NCBI RefSeq assembly: GCF_041146795.1
Contig: NC_135173.1
Span: 54,376,365-54,440,364, forward strand
Length of the DNA: 64,000 nt
Source: Maylandia zebra
Taxonomy: Eukaryota; Chordata; Actinopteri; Cichliformes; Cichlidae
Direction: 5' to 3'
Shown: positions 1 through 14,469 of the stretch, piece by piece
Layout of the letters: each line of letters starts with the position of its first letter
How positions within the stretch are numbered: the stretch's first letter is position 1
Program-made: the position numbers and the translations under genes
Notes under the pieces: generated by a model
What the model was told of the DNA's origin: nothing
Databases searched by the model: none
The model's input: the letters and a program-made list of their open reading frames with translations, nothing else

Positions 1-158
1 AAAAGAGAAAAACAACAGTTCTTCATCAGTTTACCAGCAGATATTGAATCTTAATAATTACTTGTGTATGCAAAATATAAAGTTTAAAAATGTAATTAGA
101 CCAGTAGATGGAGATTAAATACAGTGTTATGTTTTATTTTCCATATTTATTTTAACAG

Positions 159-1527
159 AGACTGTAATCAATCTCCAAGATGAGGAGGGCTTCACCCCGC
201 TGATGTGGGCAGCTGCACACGGACAAATCGCTGTGGTGGAGTTTCTGCTCCAAAATGTACGGAATATTCATTGAAAACTTTTTATTCTGTTTATATGTTT
301 ATTATATCTGAGCAAGACTTCTTCACTTACTGTCTGTTTGTCATCCTGTGACACTTTTCGCTGTAGGGTGCTGACCCTAACCTCCTAGCCAAAGGGAGAG
401 AGAGTGCATTGTCCTTGGCTTGCAGTAAGGGATACACAGATATTGTGAAGATGCTCATTGACTGTGGAGTCGATGTCAATGAATATGACTGGGTATGTTA
501 TTATAAAAAAGTTAGTTTAAAGTAGCGCCTCCGCTCAGTTTGTGATCTTGGTATTAAATGTTATTATCTCTGTGGGTTTTTAGAATGGAGGAGCCCCTCT
601 GCTGTACGCTGTCCATGGCAACCATGTGCGCTGTGTTGAAATCTTGTTAGGTGAGCAGAAATCTTTGACTTGCAGGAACATCTGTGTTCATATTTGTTAA
701 AGGGTAAGCAAAGCAGTTGTGTTGAGTTCTAACAGAAAATGATGTACAGTGATTGAAATTTTGTATGTTTGCATGTCTTTCAGAGAGCGGTGCTGATCCT
801 ACCATAGAGTCAGATTCGGGTTTCAATGCAATGGACATGGCTGTAGCCATGGGCCACCGAAATGGTATGTGAGAAAAAGAGCAAAACACAGCTGAGATGT
901 AGTGGAGGAGGCCATCTTCCATTCACCGCATGTGCTGGAACTGGTCAGCACAGCGCTGTTGTTCCATATCTGCCACATAGTTTGTGGTGGATTTTTTCTG
1001 AGGGGGATGCTTGAAATATATACAGGCATATTCCCTCTGTAAAAATCTGACACCTTATGGGTTGAGGACAGCGAAATTAGATTTGAGATTTCTTTTTTTT
1101 CCTATAATGAATCATTCGGTCATGGCATGAACTTACCAAAAAAAAAATTAGATTTTGTCCTGCTGCCAAAGCCTAAAATTAGTAATTGTCCTGGCGTTTG
1201 TCCTGTAAAACTTGATTTGAGTCGATAAGAATTTGTTGACAGTGCTGCTGTTTCCAAAAAAGTAAAAGTCTGCTAAGATAAACACAAAGTCGCCTTTTCC
1301 TGCCAGATCCACACTTTCTCCTTTCTCAGAGTGAAGAATGGTCACATGGAAATGTGAATATTGTTCTTAATTTTCACTTTTAATGCTTATAAACTATCGC
1401 AGTAATCAGGATTTGTTTCCACAAAGCCCACAGTTCAGTTAAATGACCTCAGTGTATGTTTCTCTGTTTAGTTCAACAGGTGATGGAGGCACACTTGCTA
1501 AAGTTATTGATGGGGATCAGAGAGTGA
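159..1527 (+). CDS. ankra2: ankra2, 3' part: ankyrin repeat family A member 2 (last five coding exons)
   Basis: Five exons read on the + strand with GT/AG borders: 159-256, 367-492, 584-650, 784-864 and 1472-1527, ending in TGA at 1525-1527. Together they encode about 141 C-terminal residues. The translation has consecutive ankyrin repeats, with [25 protein letters not shown] and [14 protein letters not shown] as repeat starts, followed by a C-terminal helix ending [12 protein letters not shown] chose ANKRA2 over its paralogue RFXANK because of the DWNGG...YAVHGNH segment and the short tail after HLLKLL. ANKRA2 is known as an ankyrin adaptor that binds megalin and class IIa histone deacetylases through PxLPxI-type motifs. 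The first exon begins in phase 1, so upstream exons and the start codon lie outside the window. A 3' UTR of about 700 nt follows. It converges with btf3. Confidence 0.93.
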
Positions 1528-2255
1528 ACTGCTGCACTTGAGGGAGAACAAATACTGAAGAGATGCTGCTGTGCACTGGATAATCATGTAGCATGGCCAG
1601 TCTGTCAGCCTGCAGGAGTATTTTGTTCCCTTAAGAGATATTTCATAAGCTTCATATTATTCATGATGCAAGTGAAGGTTTGTGGTGTGTGAAACATCAG
1701 TTTTAACCCTCTTAAAAGCTGTTAAGCTCTGCACTTTCTTCCTTTTTTCAACATTGACTGTGGAGTTGCATATCCAATCACTATACACTGACTGGTTGTC
1801 AAAGAGCATGCTGAGTTCTTCAGTACAGCCCACCACGCACTCCCCTCCACCTGTAGTATGTTGCCAAATGAGCAGTGCAGACTGGAATTGACTTTGCTCT
1901 AAAGTTGCAAAGAGCTTACTTTTTACGTTGTTGTAATTTAATACCTTTTGCCCATCTTTGTGTTCTAAGACTAACCTATTATCTTCTATTACATTATTTT
2001 ATTGTAATATTTTCACGTTCGCACTCTCTGAACTCGGGATATTTCTGAGGCACGAGATTTTATGACTCTGTCAAGCTGTTTGTGGTCCGTTTACTGAAGA
2101 TCTTTGTGTTTCATGTATTGAATTTATTTATTTTAATAATTTAAACTGTTATGATGTCAGTTTGTTTCTTTGTGTAGTGATACAAAATGTTCAGATGTGT
2201 TGTGAATTTTAAAAGACCTCACACAAAAATTAAATGACACACAAAAATGCTGTGG
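1528..2255 (+). other. ankra2: ankra2 3' UTR with ATTAAA polyadenylation signal
   Basis: Non-coding, AT-rich sequence follows the ankra2 stop codon. An ATTAAA hexamer lies at 2229-2234, with T- and GT-rich sequence downstream near 2250-2265, so cleavage around 2250 is likely. I saw no earlier AATAAA between the stop and this point. The transcript end is inferred, not shown. Confidence 0.6.
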
Positions 2256-2613
2256 TGCTGTTTGTATGAAAATAGTAATACTGTTTATTATAGATATTTA
2301 TCTGATGTGCAAGAGTCAATGAAGTTAAGCAGTTTAACTTAAATGTCAAACTTTTGAAAGTACAACCAACAGCATCACATTCTGTGATTCTGTGACGCTT
2401 TTCTTTTTATATTGTTCATAAGATGGGAAGAAAAGCCTGTGTTGAACAATTTTACCCTGAAAAGCACTAGAAAATTTGAGTTTCATGCTTCAGTGGCCAT
2501 AATGCTCTGAAAAAAAACAAGCAAATAAAATGTAATGGGGGAAAAATAAAAACATACTCATTACAAATGAAAGGTACAGTCGTGAAAATAGGTTTTAACA
2601 GGACTTTGTGGAG

Positions 2614-2615
<2 letters not shown>
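2256..2615. other. Intergenic, nothing recognised
   Basis: AT-rich DNA between the ankra2 3' end and a low-complexity tract. No ORF, repeat or motif that I can support. Confidence 0.5.
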
Positions 2616-2646
<31 letters not shown>

Positions 2647-2960
2647 GACATCAGAAACAGCAGTATGCGACATTACGTGATGGCAGAGCTTCAGTTCATC
2701 CTTTGTCATTTTTTTTTTTTTTTTTTTTTTTTAATAAATAGGACAGGGGGAATGAATGAGAGAGAGAGGGGGAGAGAAAGAAAGAAAACCAAAGGGGAGA
2801 AGAGACGGTGAGAAGGGGGGGGGAAGAGAGACAAAAAAAAAAAAAAAAAAAAAACTCCTGGGTCACCTGTATGGAGAAAAAAAACAAACAAACAAACAAA
2901 CAAAAACAAACAGAGGAGACAGCAAACAACAAAGAGCAACATAATAATAGAGAAAACAAA
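2616..2960. repeat. Low-complexity cluster: poly(T), purine-rich and (CAAA)n tracts
   Basis: Two long T runs (about 2617-2641 and 2709-2732) flank unique sequence. They are followed by GA-rich DNA (about 2755-2830), an A run (about 2834-2853) and a (CAAA)n tract near 2882-2905. Apparent proteins here are homopolymers or compositional artefacts. Several homopolymer runs close together may mark old retroposon tails, but I cannot assign a family. Confidence 0.8.
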
Positions 2961-3149
2961 GCACCATACCATCACAATAAACTAGCTAGTCATAGATATC
3001 AGTATTTACTAAGTAATAAACGATATTGTGCAGCACGCAAGATAGACAGCGCACAGTGTGCTTTGAGGCAGCAGCCAAGAAAGCTTTAGTCCGCGTCTGT
3101 GAATACCCATGTGTGCATACCTGTGTGGATCAGCATGCTTGTGGAGTCT

Positions 3150-3412
3150 TGTGAAAAACAGAACACCCCATGTTCAGAAGCTTGTAGATCCACTGTTTGC
3201 AACAATAACTTGAGGTGCTTGTTTTCTGTATCACTGTATTCTTACATCACTGTGGAGGAATTTTGGCCCACTCTTCTTTTAGTAGTTCTCTTTTACTTCA
3301 GTTATTGGGATTTGCAGGCATTCGTTTATGAATGGTTCTTTTAAGCTCCTGCCACAGCGTTTCAGTCAGATTGAGGTCTGGATGTGACTGAGCCATTGTA
3401 ACCGGAGGGGGG
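3150..3412 (-). mobile_element. Tc1-like transposase remnant (C-terminal part)
   Basis: The - strand reads LNLTETLWQELKRTIHKRMPANPNN, the degraded equivalent of the DLNPIE...LW block and downstream region of Tc1 transposases. The third catalytic residue region is damaged (LNLTET instead of LNPIEN). The remainder toward 3150 looks like decayed transposase sequence on the same strand. No terminal inverted repeats were found. Confidence 0.75.
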
Positions 3413-3839
3413 GGATTTGCTGGGATGCCCCCTCCCTGGATCATTTTAACGCACACCTTAATGGCTGGTAAAATTGTTATTTTGCCAAGTTTAATTAATT
3501 TGACACATTGTTTCATTTAGCTGCTGTTTCTTTGTATCCAAAATGCTGTATTTCTAAAATTGCTCATGCAGATTGCAGCATCAGCTACTCACAAAACTGG
3601 AAAATGGCTTTTTAAAAATAAAATTGTGAAATCAGCATTGCCTCTCTGACCTAAGTTTTAGCTAAAAGAGTCCTTGAAGCAAATCTTGACTCTTCAGCAG
3701 CCATCTTCAAAGGCCGTCGGTCTTTTATTTAAAGCATTGTCTAAATTATCTTTAACCATCTTTGTTGTTGTGGCATTTCAAAGCAGTTTTCTATTCAACA
3801 TGCTTTGTGCTTAGCCTGAACTCTCTTAGGGGAGCTTCT

Positions 3840-4060
3840 GTTTTTTTAAGTAATCTTCAGAAATAGTTCTCCAGCTTCTTGAAAGACACCCAAAGCTCCT
3901 TGGATGTTTTGCTGATGATCCCAGACTGCTGACCCCTGTTGCGGTCTGGACTTTGGGGAGGCCTATCCATGATTATGACCGTGTTTCCAGATGTGTTCTT
4001 TATGGTGAAATCAAAATCCCGATCTCCTCCGTATATAGTGATCATGTTTAAGTATGGCTT
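3840..4060 (-). mobile_element. Tc1-like transposase remnant, second family
   Basis: On the - strand, MDRPPQSPDRNRGQQSGIISKTSKELWVSFKKLENYF resembles the [12 protein letters not shown] block and following helix of a Tc1-like transposase. The catalytic Glu is lost (DRNRGQ). It differs from the remnant at 3150-3412, so this is probably another family. Flanking sequence at 3500-3840 and 4060-4260 may be part of the same element, but I cannot delimit it. Confidence 0.65.
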
Positions 4061-4259
4061 GTCAAGTCAACCTTCCATACTGACCATGTCTGATGAGGCA
4101 TCAGTGAAAAGTAGATGGATGACACAAAGGACCAGATGCATATCTTTGATCTTGTATTGGGACTGGATACTGCTCATGTGTTAAGCATGCCATTTCTTTT
4201 GTCCTCTACTTGTCCAGATTCCCTGATTCCTTTAGGGGCACACTACACTTCATCCAAGG

Positions 4260-4810
4260 TCTCTGGGAATCATAGTGATGCTGGAAAAATACAATTTTCT
4301 GTCTGTTAAATTGTTATTTTTGGCATTTTCCATAGAGACAACTAAACAAATGGAGGGGGAAAAGTGTTTGCAACAGGCTGCTAGTAAAGTACTTAAAAAC
4401 AGTGCGCTACACTGTTTTGTCACTCAACCAAAATTAAAGTATGGTTCCTTAGAAGCAAAATATAATGATTCAAGACTTTTTCATATTTTTGTCATCATAG
4501 ATAATTCTGTAGTTGTTATAACTGTATTCTAATATACACTTACGGTCACACTCACCCTCTCCATTTTCTTGACCATAAAGTAAAACTGAGGGATTGATAG
4601 CCATGGTTACTCGCCCAGCAAAAACACGCCTCTTACCCTCATTTTCATAAGTGTAAATTGTGGAACATACTAAAGTTTACTGAATACTTTACCTCCCTGT
4701 TACTATCTGCAGACAAAGAATGTCTGCAACTGCCCTGACCTTACAGGAACTAAACGATGTTACAAGTTCAACCTGCAGTTCATGGTTTCTCACCAAATCT
4801 ACAGAAGAGC
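4260..4810. other. Intergenic, nothing recognised
   Basis: AT-rich DNA with short open frames only. No gene or element could be supported. Confidence 0.4.
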
Positions 4811-4811
4811 A

Positions 4812-5165
4812 TCTTCTTGATGCATTCTCAATCATCCAGGTAAGTAAATCTCCAAAAGTTGAATCTGTTCATCTGGACGTAGCGTTTTGTGGGAGAAATG
4901 TTTCGTCACTCATCCAAGTGACTTCTTCAGTCTCAGCTGACTGCAGGTTTCCCCAATCTTATAAACAGTACATTTGCATAATGACTGAAACCAGCCCAGT
5001 GAAGGAACAATGGGCTGGGAGGTCAGTTCCTTAATCATAATTATGCAAATTCTCATGACCACTGATCAACAACCACTGATCAAAGACCACGAGTACCATT
5101 CACAGAGAGTTTGGGAATGGCTACAGAAGAGCAGTTGCAGTGTTTCAATTGTAGAACTGTACTTG
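4812..5165 (+). repeat. Interspersed teleost-type repeat (inverted partner near 15.6 kb)
   Basis: This block includes a segment (about 4812-4935) that reappears in reverse complement at about 15640-15760. Shared words include CATCTGGACGTAG and CACTCATCCAAGTGA. The rest, to about 5165, has the look of an abundant fish repeat, but I cannot name its class. It lies just beyond the inferred 3' end of btf3. Confidence 0.6.
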
Positions 5166-5184
5166 ACCAAGAACACAAAAAACA

Positions 5185-5677
5185 AAAACTGAATTTTTAG
5201 CTATTTATTGACAGTAGCAAAGGTTTATTCCAGATATGGTGTTTTTAGGGAGGCCACAGATTCAGGGGGTCAGTAACATGGAGGAAACAGAAGGACAACG
5301 TGAGCCTTTAACACCACATTTTTACAAACACTCTCTCACTCTGACCACACAGCACAAGCATTAAGGAAGTCTGGTGGCAAAGAGGAGGTGGAATGAGTAC
5401 TAAAATACCTTTCACGGAAATACTGCTACTCGAGATTTAATACAGAGTACTATTCTAAAAAAAAGTTACTCAAAAATAATTCACTTAAGAGTATGCAAGT
5501 ACTTTCAGGTGTTGCACATTATACAGAATGCTCACAAGCCAAAAAGAATTTGACGTGTTTTTCCATCTTGTCAGGTACTTTAACTGTTACATTTTCCACC
5601 CCTTGAAAAAGGACATTACAACATCTTGTGCCCCACATGGTCCTGTCAAGTTTCAACACTCTGGAGTCCCAGCCCCT
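5185..5677 (-). other. btf3: btf3 3' UTR with AATAAA signal
   Basis: After the btf3 stop codon (5680-5678, - strand) an AATAAA hexamer reads on the - strand at 5209-5204, so cleavage near 5185-5190 is likely. The UTR would be about 490 nt. The stretch at about 5395-5510, rich in AGTACT-like words, may be an old hAT-like insertion inside the UTR; this is only an impression. Confidence 0.6.
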
Positions 5678-9089
<3,412 letters not shown>

Positions 9090-9495
9090 TTATCTGAAAA
9101 CTAAGTAAGCAAAACAAGTTAATCCACCCCAAAGGAGGCACCAAAATAAAGTGCAACATGCAGATAAGAAAGCAGCACCCTGAGTCAGCAGTGCAGTTAA
9201 AATGACACCTTTATACTCATCTACACCAGTAAAAAGATTAATAATGGTTTGCCCCATTATTAAGGCAGAGCGTTATCTGGCTGGACACCGACTTGAAACA
9301 TTTTTGTCTTAACATTTGACCAGATTTAATAAAAGCCAGCTGGCAAAATACAGTCACTTCCCAGTCTGCTGTTTAGAAATTAATTCTAGCTAGTGCAGTC
9401 ACTGACTGGCTCACACAGACTGTATTTTTGGTCCTTCCATGTGTTGATCAGAGGCCGTCTTACCTACATGACAAAAGCTAACCAAGCACTTACAA

Positions 9496-9706
9496 CAGGG
9501 GTGTGGAACTCCAGGCCTTGAGGGCCGGTGTCCTGGAGGTTTTAGATGCGTCCATGATCCAAAACAGCTGATCTAAACGGCCAAATTACCTCCTCAACAT
9601 GTCTTAAGGTTCTACACAGGCCTGGTAATGAACTAATTCAGGTGTGTTGACCCAGAGTGATATATAAAACCTCCAGGACAGCGAGGCCTGGAGTTTGACA
9701 ACCCTG
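9496..9706. mobile_element. hAT-type MITE, 211 bp, with perfect 8-bp target-site duplication
   Basis: The element starts CAGGGGTGTGGAACTCCAGG and ends with the near inverse, CCTGGAGTTTGACAACCCTG. It is flanked on both sides by ACTTACAA (9488-9495 and 9707-9714), a perfect 8-bp duplication typical of hAT transposition. It has no coding capacity. It lies in btf3 intron 1. A diverged copy in inverted internal orientation is at 37509-37727. Confidence 0.88.
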
Positions 9707-9714
9707 ACTTACAA

Positions 9715-10630
9715 ACTCCTGTGTATGTGACCACGTGAATTACAGGAGGTCAAACACACACACAGTGGTGTTATTCTAAATAATCTACAAAACAAAATAT
9801 TTGGTTTGTATTTGTTCTTATTTTTCATTTAATAAGGCCACTCTGGCATTTCCAGCTATTTTCTCTGTTTTGTTTGTTTTTTGTATGCCTTTGTAAACTT
9901 AAATGTTTAATAAACCGAGCTGCGTACACGCATCCATTTGTGTTTAAAAAGCACAAATTTGCGTATTAAGAAACTGTCATATTAAATACGGGTTCTGTTG
10001 ATTACGTTCACACCTGCTGATGGCCTCTAATTAACCACGTGACCATAACTTCGTTTCCCCCCCCCCCACTATACAATTTGGCTAATGACTCACACACACA
10101 CAAAAAAAAAAAACATACTGTGCCGCGAAAATTCACAACAACAATGCTGGGCAAGATATCCCTGTGAGGAAATTAGATGAAAACAAACAAACAAAAGTAA
10201 GGCGGGTGTGGCTGTGGTAATGGGCGGTAAAATAAGATATTAAAAACAGCAAGCAGACATTTTAAAAAGCCAGAAAGGAGCCGTGAGCGTCACAGCAAGC
10301 GCTGCTCGCTTCACAGGTTAATTAGCAAACGCCTTTTCCCTGTAGTGTGAACTACCGAAGGTAGACCAATATTAAGTTATTGTTGCTCAAATAAATTGAG
10401 GCGAAAGCACCACCGCTAACAGCAGGTCTGGTTTAGCTGATGAACACTGAACCGAAATGAGGTGTGGTTTAGCTTTTGTGCCAGAACTTGCAGGCTAACT
10501 TCTGCTAGCTTCTAAGCTAACTGGGGAAATTATCGGCCTGTCAGTCACAGCCTCTCACAACCCCGTCAGTACGGTTAGCTTCACACCGCGGCAGATTTCA
10601 GCCATCTAGTCAGAAAAGGCTTTCGTTTAC
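9715..10630. other. btf3 intron 1, 5' part
   Basis: Intronic DNA between the MITE and the first-exon donor site. It holds small C and A runs (about 10060 and 10101-10114) and otherwise nothing I recognise. Confidence 0.45.
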
Positions 10631-10770
10631 CTCTTGCCGTCAGATCAGTGGAAAAAAGAGGAGAGAAGAAGGTATTTAAAGCTCCTGACTGACCTGTAAA
10701 CTAACAGCAAACACATGCGGGGAGCAAGATGGAAGCGAGAGAGGAGGGAGGAAGTGACGTAGTAGAAGAA
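10631..10770 (-). promoter_or_regulatory. btf3: btf3 non-coding exon 1 and promoter
   Basis: On the - strand a donor GTAAAC follows CTGACGGCAAGAG (exon end at 10631). This fits a non-coding first exon spliced to the ATG-bearing exon at 9041. Upstream is a TTTAAATA box (about 10681-10674) followed by the pyrimidine tract CCTTCTTCTCTCCTC, which could be a 5' terminal oligopyrimidine start. A TGACGTAG CRE-like word lies at 10755-10762 (+ strand). The exact start site is inferred. Confidence 0.6.
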
Positions 10771-10984
10771 GAGCGAACTAGCTCGAGTTGGGTTTCCTGC
10801 CCTGAGGTTTGCTTTCCAGGCAACACTTTCGAGATTCTTGCAGATTGCCAACCATGCCTGAAAGTTCTTTATTAGGGTAAATTTAGGATTTGTTATTTAT
10901 GAGAGTTTAAGGCCTAAAGCCTCTTAGACAATACAGAATCATTTTGTAACTACACAGGCTATTTTATGCCATAGAAAAGTGGGA

Positions 10985-11490
10985 TCATTTTGATATAATT
11001 CCAGGTTTGCAACAAACAAGTCTTCTGGAATAAGGTCCTTTAAAGAGATGCAGCCACACAACACAACATATCAGCACAAACACATTATACAAACTGTCGA
11101 GCATGATGGTGGAGGGGTGACTATTTGTTTTTGGGTTTTTTTCCATCTACAGGGCTTGGGCACCTTGCAGCAAAGCACACCAGCAAATCTACAGTAGAAT
11201 GGCTGAGAAAGAAAAGAATTAAGGTGTTGCTATGCTTGAGCCGAAGTCCAAACCCTAACCCAATTGAAATGCTTGTAGGAGGAACCTTAAGAGAGCTGTG
11301 CATAAATGAATGCCTGCAAACTTCAATGAACTGAAGCAACGCTGTAATGGAGAGGGGGGCAAAATTCCTTCACAATGATTTGAAAGACTGAGAGTCATTC
11401 AGAAAGCAATTACTTCACGTTATTGCTGCTAAAGGTGGTTCTACAAGCTACTGAATAATAGGGTGTGCTTTTATGGGACTCTTTTTCACA
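10985..11490 (+). mobile_element. Tc1-like element remnant with internal deletion
   Basis: The + strand shows AKHTSKSTVEWLRKKRIKVL followed by SPNPNPIEM, the region around the second Asp and the catalytic Glu of a Tc1-like transposase. A short GGGCTTGGGCACCTTGCAG piece precedes it. The segment normally between these parts is missing, so an internal deletion is likely. The 3' part, including TTATTGCTGCTAAAGGTGG near 11419, matches the end of a transposase and its downstream region. The copy is dead. Confidence 0.78.
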
Positions 11491-12129
11491 GAGTCCCATG
11501 AAAACTTTGTTTCATTATCTGCATGTTTAAGAATGACTCTAATTTGAGAAAGATTGAGAGCTCCTTCTATCAACACACATGTCAGTTTTGCTTGCTCTTT
11601 CTGCTTATATCTTATTTTTATACCTGCGGATTATATGCAATTATATTTGGTGATCATCACACCATACTGTTTATTTATTGTTGGAAACTTTGGCTAGCTT
11701 TTGTTATGGATTTCCTGATGTCTGTCTCTATGCTAGATTACTAATGAATGAAAGTTTATTATTTATTCTGTCATCTCTTAAGTAGTTGCTATGGTAGTTG
11801 AACAACTGTATGCACTTGGATTGCAATGAAAATTAGATATCTCAAAGGGGTTTGTACTAATAGATACATTTTTAAACATGACCACAATGTGGCAATGCTT
11901 AAAACAAATGAATAGTCCGATTAGACTAACACTATCAGGTAACAAGCATGCCATCCCAACTCAGCTAACTGTGTGAAAGTAATCGGGACTGATTGCTGAT
12001 TTATAGAGATAGACAGATTATTACACTCTTAAATCTAAACCGACAGTCAGCTTAAATCACCAATTTATTTACCAAGCACTCCAAGGATGTCTTTTAATTG
12101 TGCGATGATACACAAAGGCAGAAGCAGAA
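11491..12129. other. Intergenic, nothing recognised
   Basis: AT-rich DNA, no supported feature. Confidence 0.45.
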
Positions 12130-12223
12130 TATGCAAACAGCACAAGGAAAGTCCCCAGCTAACCAGGCAGTTCAAACCCAGCACCTTCTTGCTTTGAGGT
12201 GACAGTGCTAACCACTGCACCCC
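12130..12223 (-). repeat. Fragment of the SINE-like repeat seen at 6945-7290
   Basis: The reverse complement gives a segment like GTGCAGTGGTTAGCACTG... with CAAAGCAAGAAGGTGCTGGG, corresponding to the 5' portion of that abundant repeat. Only the 5' part is present. Confidence 0.6.
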
Positions 12224-12489
12224 AACCCTGAACAATGTGAAATGGGATAGCCTGTAAAGTGAGCTGATTGCTTGCTGAAGTATGTCTTATAATTAGGTTA
12301 TTTTCTGTTTTCAGGTCTTTGTAATGAACCGAAAAAGATGAGGGATTATATCCAAATCCTACTTAGAGCCACAAGATTATAATTGGTTTGGGATTAGCTA
12401 CAACCTCGAAGGTGAAATTCCTCAAAGTGGCTGATGTTTATAAAAGTAACCAAGCCTCAATAGATCTATTCTTAATTATTTAAGTTTAG

Positions 12490-12865
12490 TTTTTTAATGT
12501 TGCAAAAATTTTGGAAAAGTGGTGTATCCTATCCAGCTCATATTCACTTTAATGTATTATAATAGAATATGTGATATATCAGTCAGGCTTTAGAACACAG
12601 AAACTATTCAAACTATTTAGTCCTCAGGTTAACCACTGATGTCCTTTTAGCAGATGATAGGGAAAAGGGTGTAATTTTGATTCTTTAAGGCATAAATGCA
12701 GCCTTTGACATGGTAGATAAGTCATTCTGAATACCAGGTTGGCATTGAGGATACTGGAGTTAGTTGGTTTATAGAAACAAACTGCTGGCTCACCTTAGGA
12801 CAACTATTCACCAGCAGCAGCTTACCTGTGGTGTCCCACAAAGTTAATTTCTAGGTCCCCCTCTA
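12490..12865 (+). mobile_element. Decayed LINE reverse transcriptase, 5' piece (interrupted by Tc1)
   Basis: Scattered frames give QSGF-like, an AAFDMVD-like segment (gcctttgacatggtagat) and a C-GVPQ-like segment (acctgtggtgtcccacaa), then LGPPL. These are the order and motifs of the palm of non-LTR reverse transcriptases in the Jockey/CR1/Rex1 group. Stops and frameshifts make it a pseudogene. The element continues after the Tc1 insertion at 14470. Confidence 0.72.
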
Positions 12866-14469
12866 CAGTGGGGCAAAAAAGTATTTAGTCAGCCACCGAT
12901 TGTGCAAGTTCCCCCACTTAAAATGATGACAGAGGTCAGTAATTTGCACCAGAGGTACACTTCGACTGTGAGAGACAGAATGTGAAAAAAAAATCCATGA
13001 ATTCACATGGTAGGATTTGTAAAGAATTTATTCGTAAATTAGGGTGGAAAATAAGTATTTGGTCACCTCAAACATGGAAAATCTCTGGCTCTCACAGACC
13101 TGTAACGTCTTCTGTAAGAAGCTTTTCTGTCCCCCACTCGTTACCTGTATGAATGGCACCTGTTTGAACTCATCATCTGTATAAAAGACACCTGTCTACA
13201 GCCTCAAACAGCCAGACTCCAAACTCCGCCATGGCCAAGACCAAAGAGCTTTCGAAGGACACCAGGAAAAGTATTGTAGACCTGCACCAGACTGGGAAGA
13301 GTGAATCTACAATAGGCAAGCAGCTTGGTGTGAAAAAATCAACTGTGGGAGCAATCATCAGAAAATGGAAGACATACAAGACCACTGATAATCTCCCTCG
13401 ATCTGGGGCTCCACGCAAGATCTCATCCCGTGGGGTCAAAATGATCATGAGAACGGTGAGCAAAGATCCCAGAACCACACGGGGGGACCTGGTGAATGAC
13501 CTGCAGAGAGCTGGGACCAAAGTAACAAAGGTCACCATCAGTAACACACTACAACGGCAGGGAATCAAATCCCGCAGTGCCAGACGTGTTCCGCTGCTGA
13601 AGCCAGTGCATGTCCAGGCCCGTCTGAAGTGTGCCAGAGAGCACATGGATGATACAGCAGAGGATTGGGAGAATGTCATGTGGTCAGATGAAACCAAAGT
13701 AGAACTTTTTGGTATAAACTCAACTTGTCGTGTTTGGAGGAAGAAGAATACTGAGTTGCATCCCAAGAACACCATACCTACTGTGAAGCATGGGGGTGGA
13801 AACATCATGCTATGGGGCTGTTTTTCTGCCAAGGGGACAGGACGACTGATCCGTGTTAAGGACAGAATGAATGGGGCCATGTATCGTGAGATTTTGAGCC
13901 AAAACCTCCTTCCATCAGTGAGAACTTTGAAGATGAAACGAGGCTGGGTCTTCCAACATGACAATGATCCAAAACACACCGCCCGGGCAACAAAGGAGTG
14001 GCTCCGTAAGAAGCATTTGAAAGTCCTGGAGTGGCCTAGCCAGTCTCCAGACCTCAACCCCATAGAAAATCTGTGGCGGGAGTTGAAAGTCCGTGTTGCT
14101 CGGCGACAGCCCCAAAACATCACTGCTCTCGAGAAGATCTGCATGGAGGAATGGGCCAAAATACCAGCTACTGTGTGTGCAAACCTGGTAAAGACCTATA
14201 GTAAACGTTTGACCTCTGTTATTGCCAACAAAGGTTATGTTACAAAGTATTGAGTTGTATTTTTGTTATTGACCAAATACTTATTTTCCACCCTGATTTA
14301 CGAATAAATTCTTTACAAATCCTACCATGTGGATTCATGGATTTTTTTTTCACATTCTGTCTCTCACAGTTGAAGTGTACCTCTGGTGCAAATTACTGAC
14401 CTCTGTCATCATTTTAAGTGGGGGAACTTGCACAATCGGTGGCTGACTAAATACTTTTTTGCCCCACTG
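12866..14469 (+). mobile_element. Complete Tc1-like DNA transposon, 1,604 bp
   Basis: Terminal inverted repeats of 200 bp (12866-13065 and 14270-14469) differ at only three positions by my alignment and have no indels. The ends are CAGTGGGG...CCCCACTG, and the element is flanked by TA (12864-12865 and 14470-14471), the Tc1/mariner target duplication. Each repeat carries an outer GTATTTAGTCA and an inner GTATTTGGTCA in direct orientation, as in IR/DR-type elements such as Sleeping Beauty, where such repeats bind transposase. The element encloses one transposase ORF and appears young. Similar fish families include Passport-like ones, but I cannot verify the family. Confidence 0.95.
13231..14253 (+). 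CDS. Tc1-like transposase, intact 340 aa
   Basis: A single uninterrupted ORF of the usual length for this family (about 340 residues). The N-terminal half (1-115) has the paired-like bipartite helix-turn-helix, with [20 protein letters not shown] for the first and a GAPRK linker near residue 59, where GRPR-type hooks occur. The catalytic DDE domain has Asp153 (WSDET), Asp244 ([10 protein letters not shown]) and Glu279 (LNPIENLW), with 34 residues between the last two, the DD34E spacing of Tc1. A glycine-rich [14 protein letters not shown] box lies between the two Asp. The ATG sits in gccATGg context. It acts in the nucleus by cut-and-paste at TA sites. Activity is possible but unproven. Confidence 0.95.
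   Translation: MAKTKELSKDTRKSIVDLHQTGKSESTIGKQLGVKKSTVGAIIRKWKTYKTTDNLPRSGAPRKISSRGVKMIMRTVSKDPRTTRGDLVNDLQRAGTKVTKVTISNTLQRQGIKSRSARRVPLLKPVHVQARLKCAREHMDDTAEDWENVMWSDETKVELFGINSTCRVWRKKNTELHPKNTIPTVKHGGGNIMLWGCFSAKGTGRLIRVKDRMNGAMYREILSQNLLPSVRTLKMKRGWVFQHDNDPKHTARATKEWLRKKHLKVLEWPSQSPDLNPIENLWRELKVRVARRQPQNITALEKICMEEWAKIPATVCANLVKTYSKRLTSVIANKGYVTKY

Noticed and set aside
159-1527. Identity as rfxank instead of ankra2
   Set aside because: The last repeat and the short C-terminal tail fit ANKRA2 better, and the neighbouring btf3 and foxd1 support it.
2696-2975. Phe- or Lys-rich frames
   Set aside because: Translation of homopolymer and purine tracts.
13173-14159. 328-codon open frame on the - strand
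   Set aside because: Shadow of the Tc1 transposase on the opposite strand; no domain of its own.
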